From: Streptomyces changanensis
Lineage (GTDB): Bacteria; Actinomycetota; Actinomycetes; Streptomycetales; Streptomycetaceae
Assembly: GCF_024600715.1 (NCBI RefSeq)
Contig: NZ_CP102332.1
Location: 62,001-126,000, forward strand
Reading direction: 5' to 3'
DNA: 64,000 nt
Part shown: positions 53,266 to 60,443 of the stretch, piece after piece
Layout: every line of letters begins with the position of its first letter
Numbering within the stretch: position 1 is the first letter of the stretch
Translations under genes and position numbers: made by a program
Notes under the pieces: model-generated
The model's database searches: none
The model's input: the letters and a program-made list of their open reading frames with translations, nothing else
Told to the model about the DNA's origin: nothing

Positions 53266-54975
53266 ATGGCCGAGAACAGGGGCTTTCGCATGCGTGCGCC
53301 ACGTTCCGCACCGTCCTCACCTTCCGTACGTTCCTCACAGCTCTCCCTGCACGGCGTCACCAAGCGGTACGGCGACCGCACCGTGCTCGACCAGGTGTCG
53401 TTCAGCCTCTCCCCCGGTGAGAAGGCGGGCGTCGTCGGTGACAACGGGGCCGGCAAGTCCACGTTGCTGCGTCTCCTCGCGGGTCATGAGCGGCCCGACG
53501 CAGGCGAGTTGACCGCGGTCGCGCCCGGCGGGACCGGGTACCTGCCCCAGACGCTGAGCCTGCCCGCGCACTCCACCGTCCGGGACGCCGTCGATCTGGC
53601 GCTCGCGGAGCTGCGTGCGCTGGAGGCGGCGCTGCGGCGGGCCGAGGCCGCGCTGGCAGAGGCACCCGAGGGTGCCGCCCTGGAAGGAACCCTCGCCGCG
53701 TACGCGCGGCTGATCGAGCGGTACGAGGCCCGCGACGGCTACGGCGCCGACGCCCGCGTCGATGCCGCGCTGCACGGACTCGGCCTGCCGGGGCTGGAGC
53801 GGCGACGACCGCTCGGGACGCTCTCCGGCGGCGAGCGGTCGCGGCTGGCGCTGGCCGCGACCCTGGCGTCCCGCCCGGAGCTGCTGCTGCTCGACGAGCC
53901 GACCAACGACCTCGACGACCAGGCCGTGGGCTGGCTGGAGGAGCACCTGAGGGCCCATGGCGGAACCGTCGTCGCGGTCACCCACGACCGGGTGTTCCTG
54001 GAACGGATCACCAGCACGGTCCTGGAGGTCGACGGCGGTCGCGTCTCCCGCCACGGCAACGGCTACACCGGGTACCTCACCGCCAAGGCCGCCGAACGCC
54101 GGCAACGACAGCGGAGCCACGACGAGTGGCGTACCGAACTCGATCGCAGCCGTCGGCTCGCCGAGGCGGGCGCGGCCCGGCTGGACGACATCCCGCGCAA
54201 GATGGCGAAGGCCTGCTTCGGGCACGGCGCGTTCCGGATGAGGGGGCGTGCGCACGGCGCGATGAGCCGTGTCCGCAATGCCAAGGAACGGGTCGAGCGG
54301 CTCACCGCGAACCCGGTGGCGCCGCCGCCGGATCCGCTGTCCTTCACGGCCCGCGTCGCCACCGCGGGCGGGCCGGGCACGACGCCGGCCGCGGCGCTCC
54401 ACGGTGTGGTCGTGGGGAACCGCCTGCACGTGCCGGAGTTGGTGCTCGCCCCGGCCGAGCGGTTGCTGGTCACCGGCCCCAACGGCGCGGGCAAGAGCAC
54501 GCTGCTGCGCGTCCTGGCCGGGGAACTGCCGCCGGACACGGGCACGGTGAGCGTTCCCGGGCGCGTGGGGCACCTGCGGCAGGAGGAGGCGCCGTGGCCG
54601 CCGGGACTGACCCTGCTGGAGGCGTTCGCCCACGGCCGCCCCGGTGACCGGGACGAGCACGCCGACCGGCTGTTGTCGCTCGGCCTGTTCGAGCCGGGGG
54701 CGCTGCGGCTGCGCGTCGGGGAGCTGTCCTACGGTCAGCGGCGCCGTGTCGAGCTGGCCCGGCTGGTGAGTGAGCCGGTGGACCTGCTCCTGCTGGACGA
54801 GCCCACCAACCACCTCTCGCCGGCGCTCGTGGAGGAGCTGGAGGAAGCACTGGTCGGTTACGCGGGCGCGCTGGTGGTCGTCACCCACGACCGCCGGATG
54901 CGGGCGCGGTTCACGGGCTCCCGTCTGGAGCTGCGCGAGGGCGCCGTCGCCGTGGAGTCGGGGGGGAACGGGTGA
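53266..54975 (+). CDS. ABC-F ATPase, antibiotic-resistance-type ribosomal protection protein
   Basis: 569 residues with two ATP-binding cassettes and no membrane domain. Cassette 1: VVGDNGAGKSTLLRLLAGHE, LSGGERSRLALAATLASRPE, LLLLDEPTNDLDD. Cassette 2: VTGPNGAGKSTLLRVLAGEL, LSYGQRRRVELARLVSEPVD (LSYGQ instead of LSGGQ), LLLLDEPTNHLSPALVEE. The interdomain linker (about 270-345) is long and basic, as in ABC-F proteins that displace drugs from the ribosome. ATG 53266 or 53290 may be the start. A hairpin follows. Which drug it protects against cannot be told from sequence. Confidence 0.9.
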   Translation: MAENRGFRMRAPRSAPSSPSVRSSQLSLHGVTKRYGDRTVLDQVSFSLSPGEKAGVVGDNGAGKSTLLRLLAGHERPDAGELTAVAPGGTGYLPQTLSLPAHSTVRDAVDLALAELRALEAALRRAEAALAEAPEGAALEGTLAAYARLIERYEARDGYGADARVDAALHGLGLPGLERRRPLGTLSGGERSRLALAATLASRPELLLLDEPTNDLDDQAVGWLEEHLRAHGGTVVAVTHDRVFLERITSTVLEVDGGRVSRHGNGYTGYLTAKAAERRQRQRSHDEWRTELDRSRRLAEAGAARLDDIPRKMAKACFGHGAFRMRGRAHGAMSRVRNAKERVERLTANPVAPPPDPLSFTARVATAGGPGTTPAAALHGVVVGNRLHVPELVLAPAERLLVTGPNGAGKSTLLRVLAGELPPDTGTVSVPGRVGHLRQEEAPWPPGLTLLEAFAHGRPGDRDEHADRLLSLGLFEPGALRLRVGELSYGQRRRVELARLVSEPVDLLLLDEPTNHLSPALVEELEEALVGYAGALVVVTHDRRMRARFTGSRLELREGAVAVESGGNG

Positions 54976-54995
54976 GGGGCTGACGTCCCGAGTCG

Positions 54996-55023
54996 GAGGG
55001 GGCGCTGCCACGGTGGCGCCCTC
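54996..55023 (+). terminator. hairpin after the ABC-F gene
   Basis: GAGGGGGCGC and GCGCCCTC arms enclose an inner CCAC-G-GTGG stem, starting about 20 bases after the ABC-F stop. Confidence 0.6.
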
Positions 55024-55312
55024 TTCGCCGCATGGGCGGGTGCCGCTCCGTGGTGCCGGCAGCGGCGGTGTCCGGACGACGGCGCCGGCGGACGGCGGCG
55101 CCGGACGGACGCGTCGCCGTCCGGGCTCCGAACGGCCACGACGACCGCGCGGCGGTACACGCCTCGACGCGGGCCGGCCAGGGGGAGGAAGCCGTCGGCA
55201 GGGCGGCAGTTGGCGCGGCGGGCGCGGCCGAGTTGCCGTCTCCCTCGTGCGTCTCGGACCACCCCCGCGTGATCATCAGGCTGCTGTCATGGCGGAGGGA
55301 TTGAGGGCCGCG

Positions 55313-55377
55313 CCGCACGCGGACGCGGCCGGGCTCCCCGGCGTCGTGCCCGGGGAGCCTGCCGCGTCCGCGTGCGG
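55313..55377 (-). terminator. large hairpin after the antitoxin-family gene
   Basis: CCGCACGCGGACGCGGC at the left is exactly complementary to the right arm, and an inner GGCTCCCCGG/CCGGGGAGCC stem continues it with one bulge. Total stem about 28 pairs. It ends one base before the stop codon of the leftward gene at 55379. Confidence 0.8.
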
Positions 55378-55378
55378 G

Positions 55379-55573
55379 TCAGCGCTCCGTCGTACCGTCG
55401 CTCCCGTAGGAGCGGCGTACCGCGTCGGCGCCCCTGTCGGTCTGGGCGTCGTACTTGTTGCCCGTACGCTCGTCGACGACCCGTTCGGCGCCGGCGACAC
55501 CCTTGTCCGCCTGGTCCGGGTGGCCCTTCGCCATCTCCTTGGCCTTGTTCGCCATGTCTCCGAGCTTGCCCAT
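55379..55573 (-). CDS. MT0933-like antitoxin-family small protein
   Basis: 64 residues from ATG 55573 with GGGAGGT upstream: MGKLGDMANKAKEMAKGHPD, DKGVAGAERVVDERTGNKYD and AQTDRGADAVRRSYG. The KAKEMAKGHPDQ...ERVVDERTGNKY pattern matches PF14013 (named after M. tuberculosis MT0933). Despite the family name, antitoxin activity is not established for Streptomyces members, and there is no neighbouring toxin-like gene here. Stress-related CsbD-like proteins look similar but the DERTGNKY motif favours PF14013. Confidence 0.75.
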   Translation of the reverse strand: MGKLGDMANKAKEMAKGHPDQADKGVAGAERVVDERTGNKYDAQTDRGADAVRRSYGSDGTTER

Positions 55574-55636
55574 GGGTACCTCCCGCAATGGTGCGTTCGT
55601 CGTACTCAGCCGCAGGTACCCTCCCGATGCCGCCTG

Positions 55637-55880
55637 TCACCTCCGAATGAACCCCGCCTCGACGGCACAGCCCGGCGACGCCCGGTTCGTCACCTCGCCC
55701 ACGCTCTCGATGCGGTCCACTCCCCGCTCGGCGAAGGCCCGGCCGGCGACGGCCCGGATCGCTCGTAGGTGTACCCCCTGCGCCGCTGGGTGGCGAGGGT
55801 CCGGTAGGCCGGCGACGCCATCCGCTCGGACCGGCCCACCCAGCTGCATCCGTATCGGTCGGCCGCGCTCGCCACCCGGG
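55637..55880 (-). pseudogene. GNAT acetyltransferase fragment
   Basis: Leftward, RAIRAVAGRAFAERGVDRIE followed by SVGEVTNRASPGCAVEAGF (ending at the stop 55637-55639) closely resembles the C-terminal LDRIEL.V...N.AS..VAEKAGF region of RimJ-like acetyltransferases. The acetyl-CoA loop appears only in a different frame just upstream (TLATQRRRGYTYERSG near 55780-55850), so at least one frameshift has occurred. No start or N-terminal half is visible. Confidence 0.4.
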
Positions 55881-56230
55881 CGTCCGCACGCCGTCGTCCG
55901 GGGGTCGTTCGGCCCTCCGGACATCGGTCGGCACGGTGGGCGGAGTCCACGCCGCGCCATTGACGCCGGCGGTCGCCGAACCTACGGTCCCGTTCGAAGA
56001 GACGATCCAGGGTCGGCATGTCGAACACGATCGTCCCAGGTCGGCCGCTTCCCCGAGGGCCTCCCGGCTCCGGTGACGTCGAGGGGAGAGGACCCCCATG
56101 GCCGCCCGCTCCCCGCTCGACCCCGCCTCCACGGTCGGCGCGGTCACCCCGCGCCCGTTCGGTTCGTTCCGCGACCGCCTCGCTTCCCGGGCCGCCGAAC
56201 GTCGGGCGCCCTCCTCCCCGTCGAGTGCGT

Positions 56231-56246
56231 TATGAATCGATTCATA
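56231..56246. promoter_or_regulatory. perfect 16-bp LacI-type palindrome upstream of sugar operon
   Basis: TATGAATCGATTCATA is a perfect palindrome with the same AATCGATT core as the rbs operators. It lies about 200 bases before the sugar-binding protein gene and 115 bases before its promoter. Confidence 0.7.
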
Positions 56247-56360
56247 CCCCGGTGACCGGTGCGGCGGCCGCCGGGCATCAGGCAGCAGGGCGGGCGCGGC
56301 AGGCGGATAACCGGGCGTGCGCTGCACCCGCCCCGTCTTCGGCGGATCTCGTCCGAACCG

Positions 56361-56425
56361 TTGACGTACTCGGCGGTGGTCCCTACGTTGGCCCGGCAAG
56401 CGCTTTCCTAAAACGATTCAAAGCC
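56361..56425 (+). promoter_or_regulatory. promoter and LacI-like sites of the rhamnogalacturonan operon
   Basis: TTGACG (56361-56366) and TACGTT (56384-56389) are 17 bases apart, a good housekeeping-type promoter. Directly downstream are AAGCGCTT (56398-56405, perfect palindrome) and AAAACGATTCAAA (56410-56422), both resembling LacI-family half-sites. A regulator bound there would block the start point. Confidence 0.65.
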
Positions 56426-56440
56426 CGCTGGAGGACAACT

Positions 56441-57727
56441 GTGCGTACCGACGGGACTGTTGACCGGCGCGGCCTGCTCAAGGTGGCGGGCGGCTCCGTG
56501 GCCGCTATGGGCCTGACGGCGGCGGGCTGCGGCGCCGGAAGCGGCGCGGGCGGCGACGGCACCGTCACGATCAGGTACGCGTGGTGGGGGTCCGACGACC
56601 GTGCCGAGCGCATCAACGAGACGATCCGACTCTTCGAGAAGAAGCACCCGAAGATCAGGGTGAAGACCGACTTCCAGCCCTACCTCGACTTCTGGAAGAA
56701 GTTCAACACCCAGGCCTCCGGCGGCAACCCGCCGGACGTCTTCCAGAACGCGATCGGCTTCCTGCGCAAGTACGACGAGAAGAACGTGCTGCTCGACCTC
56801 CGTCCGCAGGCCGAGGCCGGGAACCTGCGCATGCGGGGCTTCCGCGCCGGGCTGGAGAAGTTCGGCGAGGTCGACGGCAAGCTGCTGGGCGTCCCCGTCG
56901 GCTCCAACTCCATGGCCCTCGTCATCGACCGGGCCGTGTTCGCCAAGGCCGGCATCACACCGGAACCCGGCTGGACCTGGGGCGAGTTCCAGGCGGCCAT
57001 GGCGAAGATCCGCGACACCCAGGGCCGCGCCGGGGACAGCGGCCTGTACGGCGTCATGTACCTGTACGACCTCCACCTGCGCCAGCACGGCAAGGCGTTC
57101 TTCACGAAGGACGGACTCGGCTTCACCGAGGCGGACCTCACCGAGTGGTGGACCGCGGCGCGGGCGGGCGTGCGGTCCGGCGTCCACGCCGACCCCAAGA
57201 AGGTCGCCCAGATCAAGCCCAAGTCGGCCGTCGCCGGGGAGCTGGCCGCGGCCGAGTTCACCTGGGACAACTTCACCATCCGCTACACCTCCGAGGGCAA
57301 GAGCCAGTACGGCCTCGCGCCGATCCCCACCACCGACGGCAGGAGGACCGGTCAGTACCTCGGTTCGCTGATGCTGAGCGCGTCCCGGCGCACCAAGCAC
57401 CCCGAGGAGGTCGCCCGGTTCATCGACTTCATGGTCCACGACCCCGAGGTCGGGAAGATCATGGGCTACGACCGGGGCGTACCGGCCACCACCACGCAGT
57501 ACGAGGCGTTCACCCCGACCGACGAGGTCAACCGGCAGATCGCCGCCTACGAGCAGCAGCTCGTCGACAGCGGCGTGCTGGAGCCCATCACGCCGCACCC
57601 GGCCGGTGCCGACGTGGCGGAGGCGGCGTTCCTGCGCATCGCCGAGGACATGGCCCTGGGCAAGCGGTCCGTCGCCGAAGCGGTCGCGCAGTTCTTCACC
57701 GAGGCGAAGACGGCCCTGGGGTCCTGA
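56441..57727 (+). CDS. sugar ABC transporter substrate-binding lipoprotein (Tat-type)
   Basis: 428 residues from GTG 56441 with GGAGG 6 bases upstream. The N-terminus has a twin-arginine (DRRGLLKVAGGSVAA) and a lipobox (LTAAGC, mature from Cys). Mature domain: IRYAWWGSDDRAERINETIR, FNTQASGGNPPDVFQNAIGF and GVPVGSNSMALVIDRAVFAK, CUT1-type extracellular oligosaccharide binding. First gene of the operon with two permeases; no ATPase gene is present, so a shared ATPase such as MsiK probably energises it. Downstream lyase suggests rhamnogalacturonan oligosaccharides as cargo. Confidence 0.92.
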   Translation: MRTDGTVDRRGLLKVAGGSVAAMGLTAAGCGAGSGAGGDGTVTIRYAWWGSDDRAERINETIRLFEKKHPKIRVKTDFQPYLDFWKKFNTQASGGNPPDVFQNAIGFLRKYDEKNVLLDLRPQAEAGNLRMRGFRAGLEKFGEVDGKLLGVPVGSNSMALVIDRAVFAKAGITPEPGWTWGEFQAAMAKIRDTQGRAGDSGLYGVMYLYDLHLRQHGKAFFTKDGLGFTEADLTEWWTAARAGVRSGVHADPKKVAQIKPKSAVAGELAAAEFTWDNFTIRYTSEGKSQYGLAPIPTTDGRRTGQYLGSLMLSASRRTKHPEEVARFIDFMVHDPEVGKIMGYDRGVPATTTQYEAFTPTDEVNRQIAAYEQQLVDSGVLEPITPHPAGADVAEAAFLRIAEDMALGKRSVAEAVAQFFTEAKTALGS

Positions 57728-58734
57728 TGGGGAACACCGTGACACAGCACCGCCCGGCCTCGTCGGGACCCCCGGCGAAGGGCGCCGCGGGGCCCGCGGC
57801 ACCCCCCGTCCCGACCGGCGGCGCCCGCGCCCACCGGAGCCGGCGCCGGGGCGACAACCTCGCCGGCTACCTCTTCATGTCACCCTGGCTCGCCGGGTTC
57901 CTGCTCCTGACGGCAGGCCCGATGGTCGCCTCGCTCTACTTCGCCTTCACGGACTACGACCTCTTCGACGCCCCCCGCTGGATCGGCCTGAAGAACTTCA
58001 CCGACATGTTCGCCGACCCCCGCTGGCGCACGTCGGTGGAGGTGACGCTCTGGTACGTGGTCATCGGCACCCCGCTCAAGCTCGCCGCCGCACTGGGCGT
58101 GGCGCTGCTGCTCAACCAGAAGCGCCGCGGTCAGTCCTTCTACCGGGCGGCGTTCTACGCGCCCTCCCTGATCGGGGCCAGCGTCTCCGTCGCGATCGTC
58201 TGGAAGGCGATCTTCTCGGACGACGCCATCGTCGACCGCGCCCAGCGGGCCCTGTTCGGCGTGGACGTCGGCGGCTGGACGGGTGACCCGGACTGGATCC
58301 TCTACAGCCTGGTGGCGCTGACGGTCTGGCAGTTCGGCGCGCCCATGGTCATCTTCCTGGCCGGTCTGAAGCAGGTGCCTCGCGAGTTGTACGAGGCGGC
58401 CGAGGTCGACGGGGCGGGTGCCTGGCGCCGGTTTTGGAGCATCACGCTGCCGATGATCTCGCCGGTGCTCTTCTTCAACGTCCTGCTGGAGACCATCCAC
58501 TCGTTCCAGATCTTCGGCTCGGCGTACATCCTGGGAGGCCAGGGCGGCACCTGCGGCCCCGCCGACGCCACGCTCGTCTACACCTGCTACCTGTACGTCC
58601 AGGGCTTCGAGAACAGCCGCATGGGCTTCGCCTCCGCCATGGCCTGGATGCTGCTCCTCGCGGTCGGCCTGGTGACGGCGGTGCTGTTCTGGTCCCAGCG
58701 GCGCTGGGTGCACTACGAGGAGGCCGCCCGATGA
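57727..58734 (+). CDS. sugar ABC transporter permease (first)
   Basis: 335 residues. ATG overlaps the preceding stop by one base (TGATG). A disordered Pro/Ala/Arg-rich N-terminus of about 40 residues precedes six helices (YLFMSPWLAGFLLLTAGPMV, WYVVIGTPLKLAAALGVAL, VALTVWQFGAPMVIFLAGLK). The ATPase-contact EAA loop is YEAAEVDGAGAWRRFWSITL. Forms the membrane channel with the next gene. Confidence 0.93.
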   Translation: MGNTVTQHRPASSGPPAKGAAGPAAPPVPTGGARAHRSRRRGDNLAGYLFMSPWLAGFLLLTAGPMVASLYFAFTDYDLFDAPRWIGLKNFTDMFADPRWRTSVEVTLWYVVIGTPLKLAAALGVALLLNQKRRGQSFYRAAFYAPSLIGASVSVAIVWKAIFSDDAIVDRAQRALFGVDVGGWTGDPDWILYSLVALTVWQFGAPMVIFLAGLKQVPRELYEAAEVDGAGAWRRFWSITLPMISPVLFFNVLLETIHSFQIFGSAYILGGQGGTCGPADATLVYTCYLYVQGFENSRMGFASAMAWMLLLAVGLVTAVLFWSQRRWVHYEEAAR

Positions 58735-59588
58735 GCGTCGTCACGTCCCCGCGCCGGCGGGGCGCCGGATCGTTCGCCTGGCACCTCGGGGCCCTCGCCG
58801 TCCTCGCGGTGGTGCTCTACCCCGTGGTGTGGGTGATCGGCGGCTCGTTCAAGCCCAATGACGAGATCGTCGGCAGCCTGGAGCTGTTCCCCGCCGACCC
58901 CCTCACCGACAACTACCGGCGTCTCGCCGACGGCATCGCCGACATCCCCGTCTCCACCTTCTTCGGCAACTCCCTGGTCCTGGCGCTCGGTTCGGTCGTG
59001 GGGGTGCTGGTCTCCTGCTCGCTCGCCGCCTACGCCTTCGCCCGGATCGGGTTCGCCGGGCGGAGCGTCCTCTTCGCGCTGATGATCGGCACGCTGCTGC
59101 TGCCGTACCACGTGCTGCTCATCCCGCAGTACGTGCTGTTCCAGGAACTGGGCCTGATCAACACCTACACGCCGCTGCTGCTCGGCAAGTACCTCGCGAC
59201 GGACGCCTTCTTCGTGTTCCTGATGATGCAGTTCATGCGGGGGCTGCCGAAGGAACTGGACGAGGCGGCCCGGCTGGACGGCTGCGGGCACGCGCGCATC
59301 TACTGGTCGATCGTGCTGCCGCTGTGCCGGCCCGCGCTGATCACCAGCGCGATCTTCACCTTCATCAACGCGTGGAACGACTTCATGGGCCCGCTGATCT
59401 ACCTCAACGAACCCGAGAAGTACACGGTCTCGCTCGGTCTGAAGATGTTCGTGGACCAGGACGGCGTCGCCAACTACGGCAGCATGATCGCCATGTCGCT
59501 GGTCGCCCTGCTGCCCGTGCTGCTGTTCTTCCTGGCCTTCCAGCGCTATCTGATCGACGGCATGGCCACCTCGGGTCTGAAGGGCTGA
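58731..59588 (+). CDS. sugar ABC transporter permease (second)
   Basis: 285 residues, start overlapping the first permease stop (ATGA). FKPNDEIVGSLELFPADPLT, NSLVLALGSVVGVLVSCSLA, then LLLPYHVLLIPQYVLFQELG and the EAA loop DEAARLDGCGHARIYWSIVL. CUT1 family with six helices. Confidence 0.94.
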   Translation: MSVVTSPRRRGAGSFAWHLGALAVLAVVLYPVVWVIGGSFKPNDEIVGSLELFPADPLTDNYRRLADGIADIPVSTFFGNSLVLALGSVVGVLVSCSLAAYAFARIGFAGRSVLFALMIGTLLLPYHVLLIPQYVLFQELGLINTYTPLLLGKYLATDAFFVFLMMQFMRGLPKELDEAARLDGCGHARIYWSIVLPLCRPALITSAIFTFINAWNDFMGPLIYLNEPEKYTVSLGLKMFVDQDGVANYGSMIAMSLVALLPVLLFFLAFQRYLIDGMATSGLKG

Positions 59589-59592
59589 AGCG

Positions 59593-60231
59593 GTGCGGAC
59601 ACTGCGCCTGGTGCGCTTCGGGGTCTTCGCCGAGTGCCTGCTCACCGGCGTGTGGATCGCCCTCGCGTCGCTGCCGCTCGTCACCCTGCCCGCGGCCGTC
59701 GCCGCCGGAGCCGCTCACCTGCGCCGCCACCTCGCCCACGAGCGCGGCGGGCTGCGGGAGTACGCCGCCGACCTGCGGGCCGCGGCGCGGCGCGGGTGGC
59801 TCGCCGGGTTGGCCGGGTGGGGGGCGCTCGCCCTGGTGGCGGCGGACCTGGCCGTCGTACGGGCGGGCGGGCTGCCGGGCGGCGTCTTCGCCGGCACCGT
59901 CGGGGTGCTGGCGCTGCTCGCCCTCGCGGTCGCGGGGCTGCGGGCGGCCGTGGCGTGGCGTCCGGGTGCCTCCTGGCGGGCGCTGTCCGCCGTCGCCGCC
60001 CGGCGGACGGTACGCGACCCGGTGGGCTCCTCCCTGCTCGTGTGCGGGTTCGCCGTGGTCGCGGCGTCGGCATGGTTCGCCCTGCCGCTGGCGGCGCCCG
60101 CGCTCGGCGTCGTCACGGCAGCGGCCCTCGCGCTGGAGCGGCGGGCGGACGTCCGGGGAGCGGCCACGGGAGGGGACCGGGCACGGGCGGGGTCGTTCCC
60201 ACCGCCGGGGCCCTCTCCCGGCGGGGCCTGA
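59593..60231 (+). CDS. YesL-like (DUF624) membrane protein
   Basis: 212 residues from GTG 59593, 4 bases after the permease stop. About five hydrophobic helices (TGVWIALASLPLVTLPAAVA, WLAGLAGWGALALVAADLAV, FAVVAASAWFALPLAAPALG) and the interhelical basic segments typical of DUF624 proteins. They regularly occur in plant-polysaccharide operons, in B. subtilis in the yes rhamnogalacturonan cluster. Role in transport or regulation is unproven. The C-terminal 30 residues are disordered. Confidence 0.78.
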   Translation: MRTLRLVRFGVFAECLLTGVWIALASLPLVTLPAAVAAGAAHLRRHLAHERGGLREYAADLRAAARRGWLAGLAGWGALALVAADLAVVRAGGLPGGVFAGTVGVLALLALAVAGLRAAVAWRPGASWRALSAVAARRTVRDPVGSSLLVCGFAVVAASAWFALPLAAPALGVVTAAALALERRADVRGAATGGDRARAGSFPPPGPSPGGA

Positions 60232-60443
60232 CACCGGCGGAGTCCGTTCACGCCGCGCGCCTTCCCCAGCGAGGGCCGTTCTCGTCAGGGCCCGTTCCTC
60301 CGGCGGAGCCCGTTCCCGGCGGGGCCCGGCCCACCAGGCGCACCCCCGTCCGCGCCCCGACCCCGACCGCACCCCCACGCCACGGCACCCGGTTCCGTGG
60401 CACACCCGTACCTCCGGAGCGTCATGTCGACGAAAGGACACCC

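Larger units (their letters stand above)
54976..55378. other. intergenic region between convergent genes
   Basis: Holds two hairpins (listed separately), one for each flanking gene. No coding frame I can support. Confidence 0.45.
55574..56383. other. intergenic region with a decayed gene fragment and an operator
   Basis: Holds the GNAT-like fragment near 55637-55880 and the LacI-type palindrome at 56231-56246. Otherwise nothing supportable. Confidence 0.4.
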
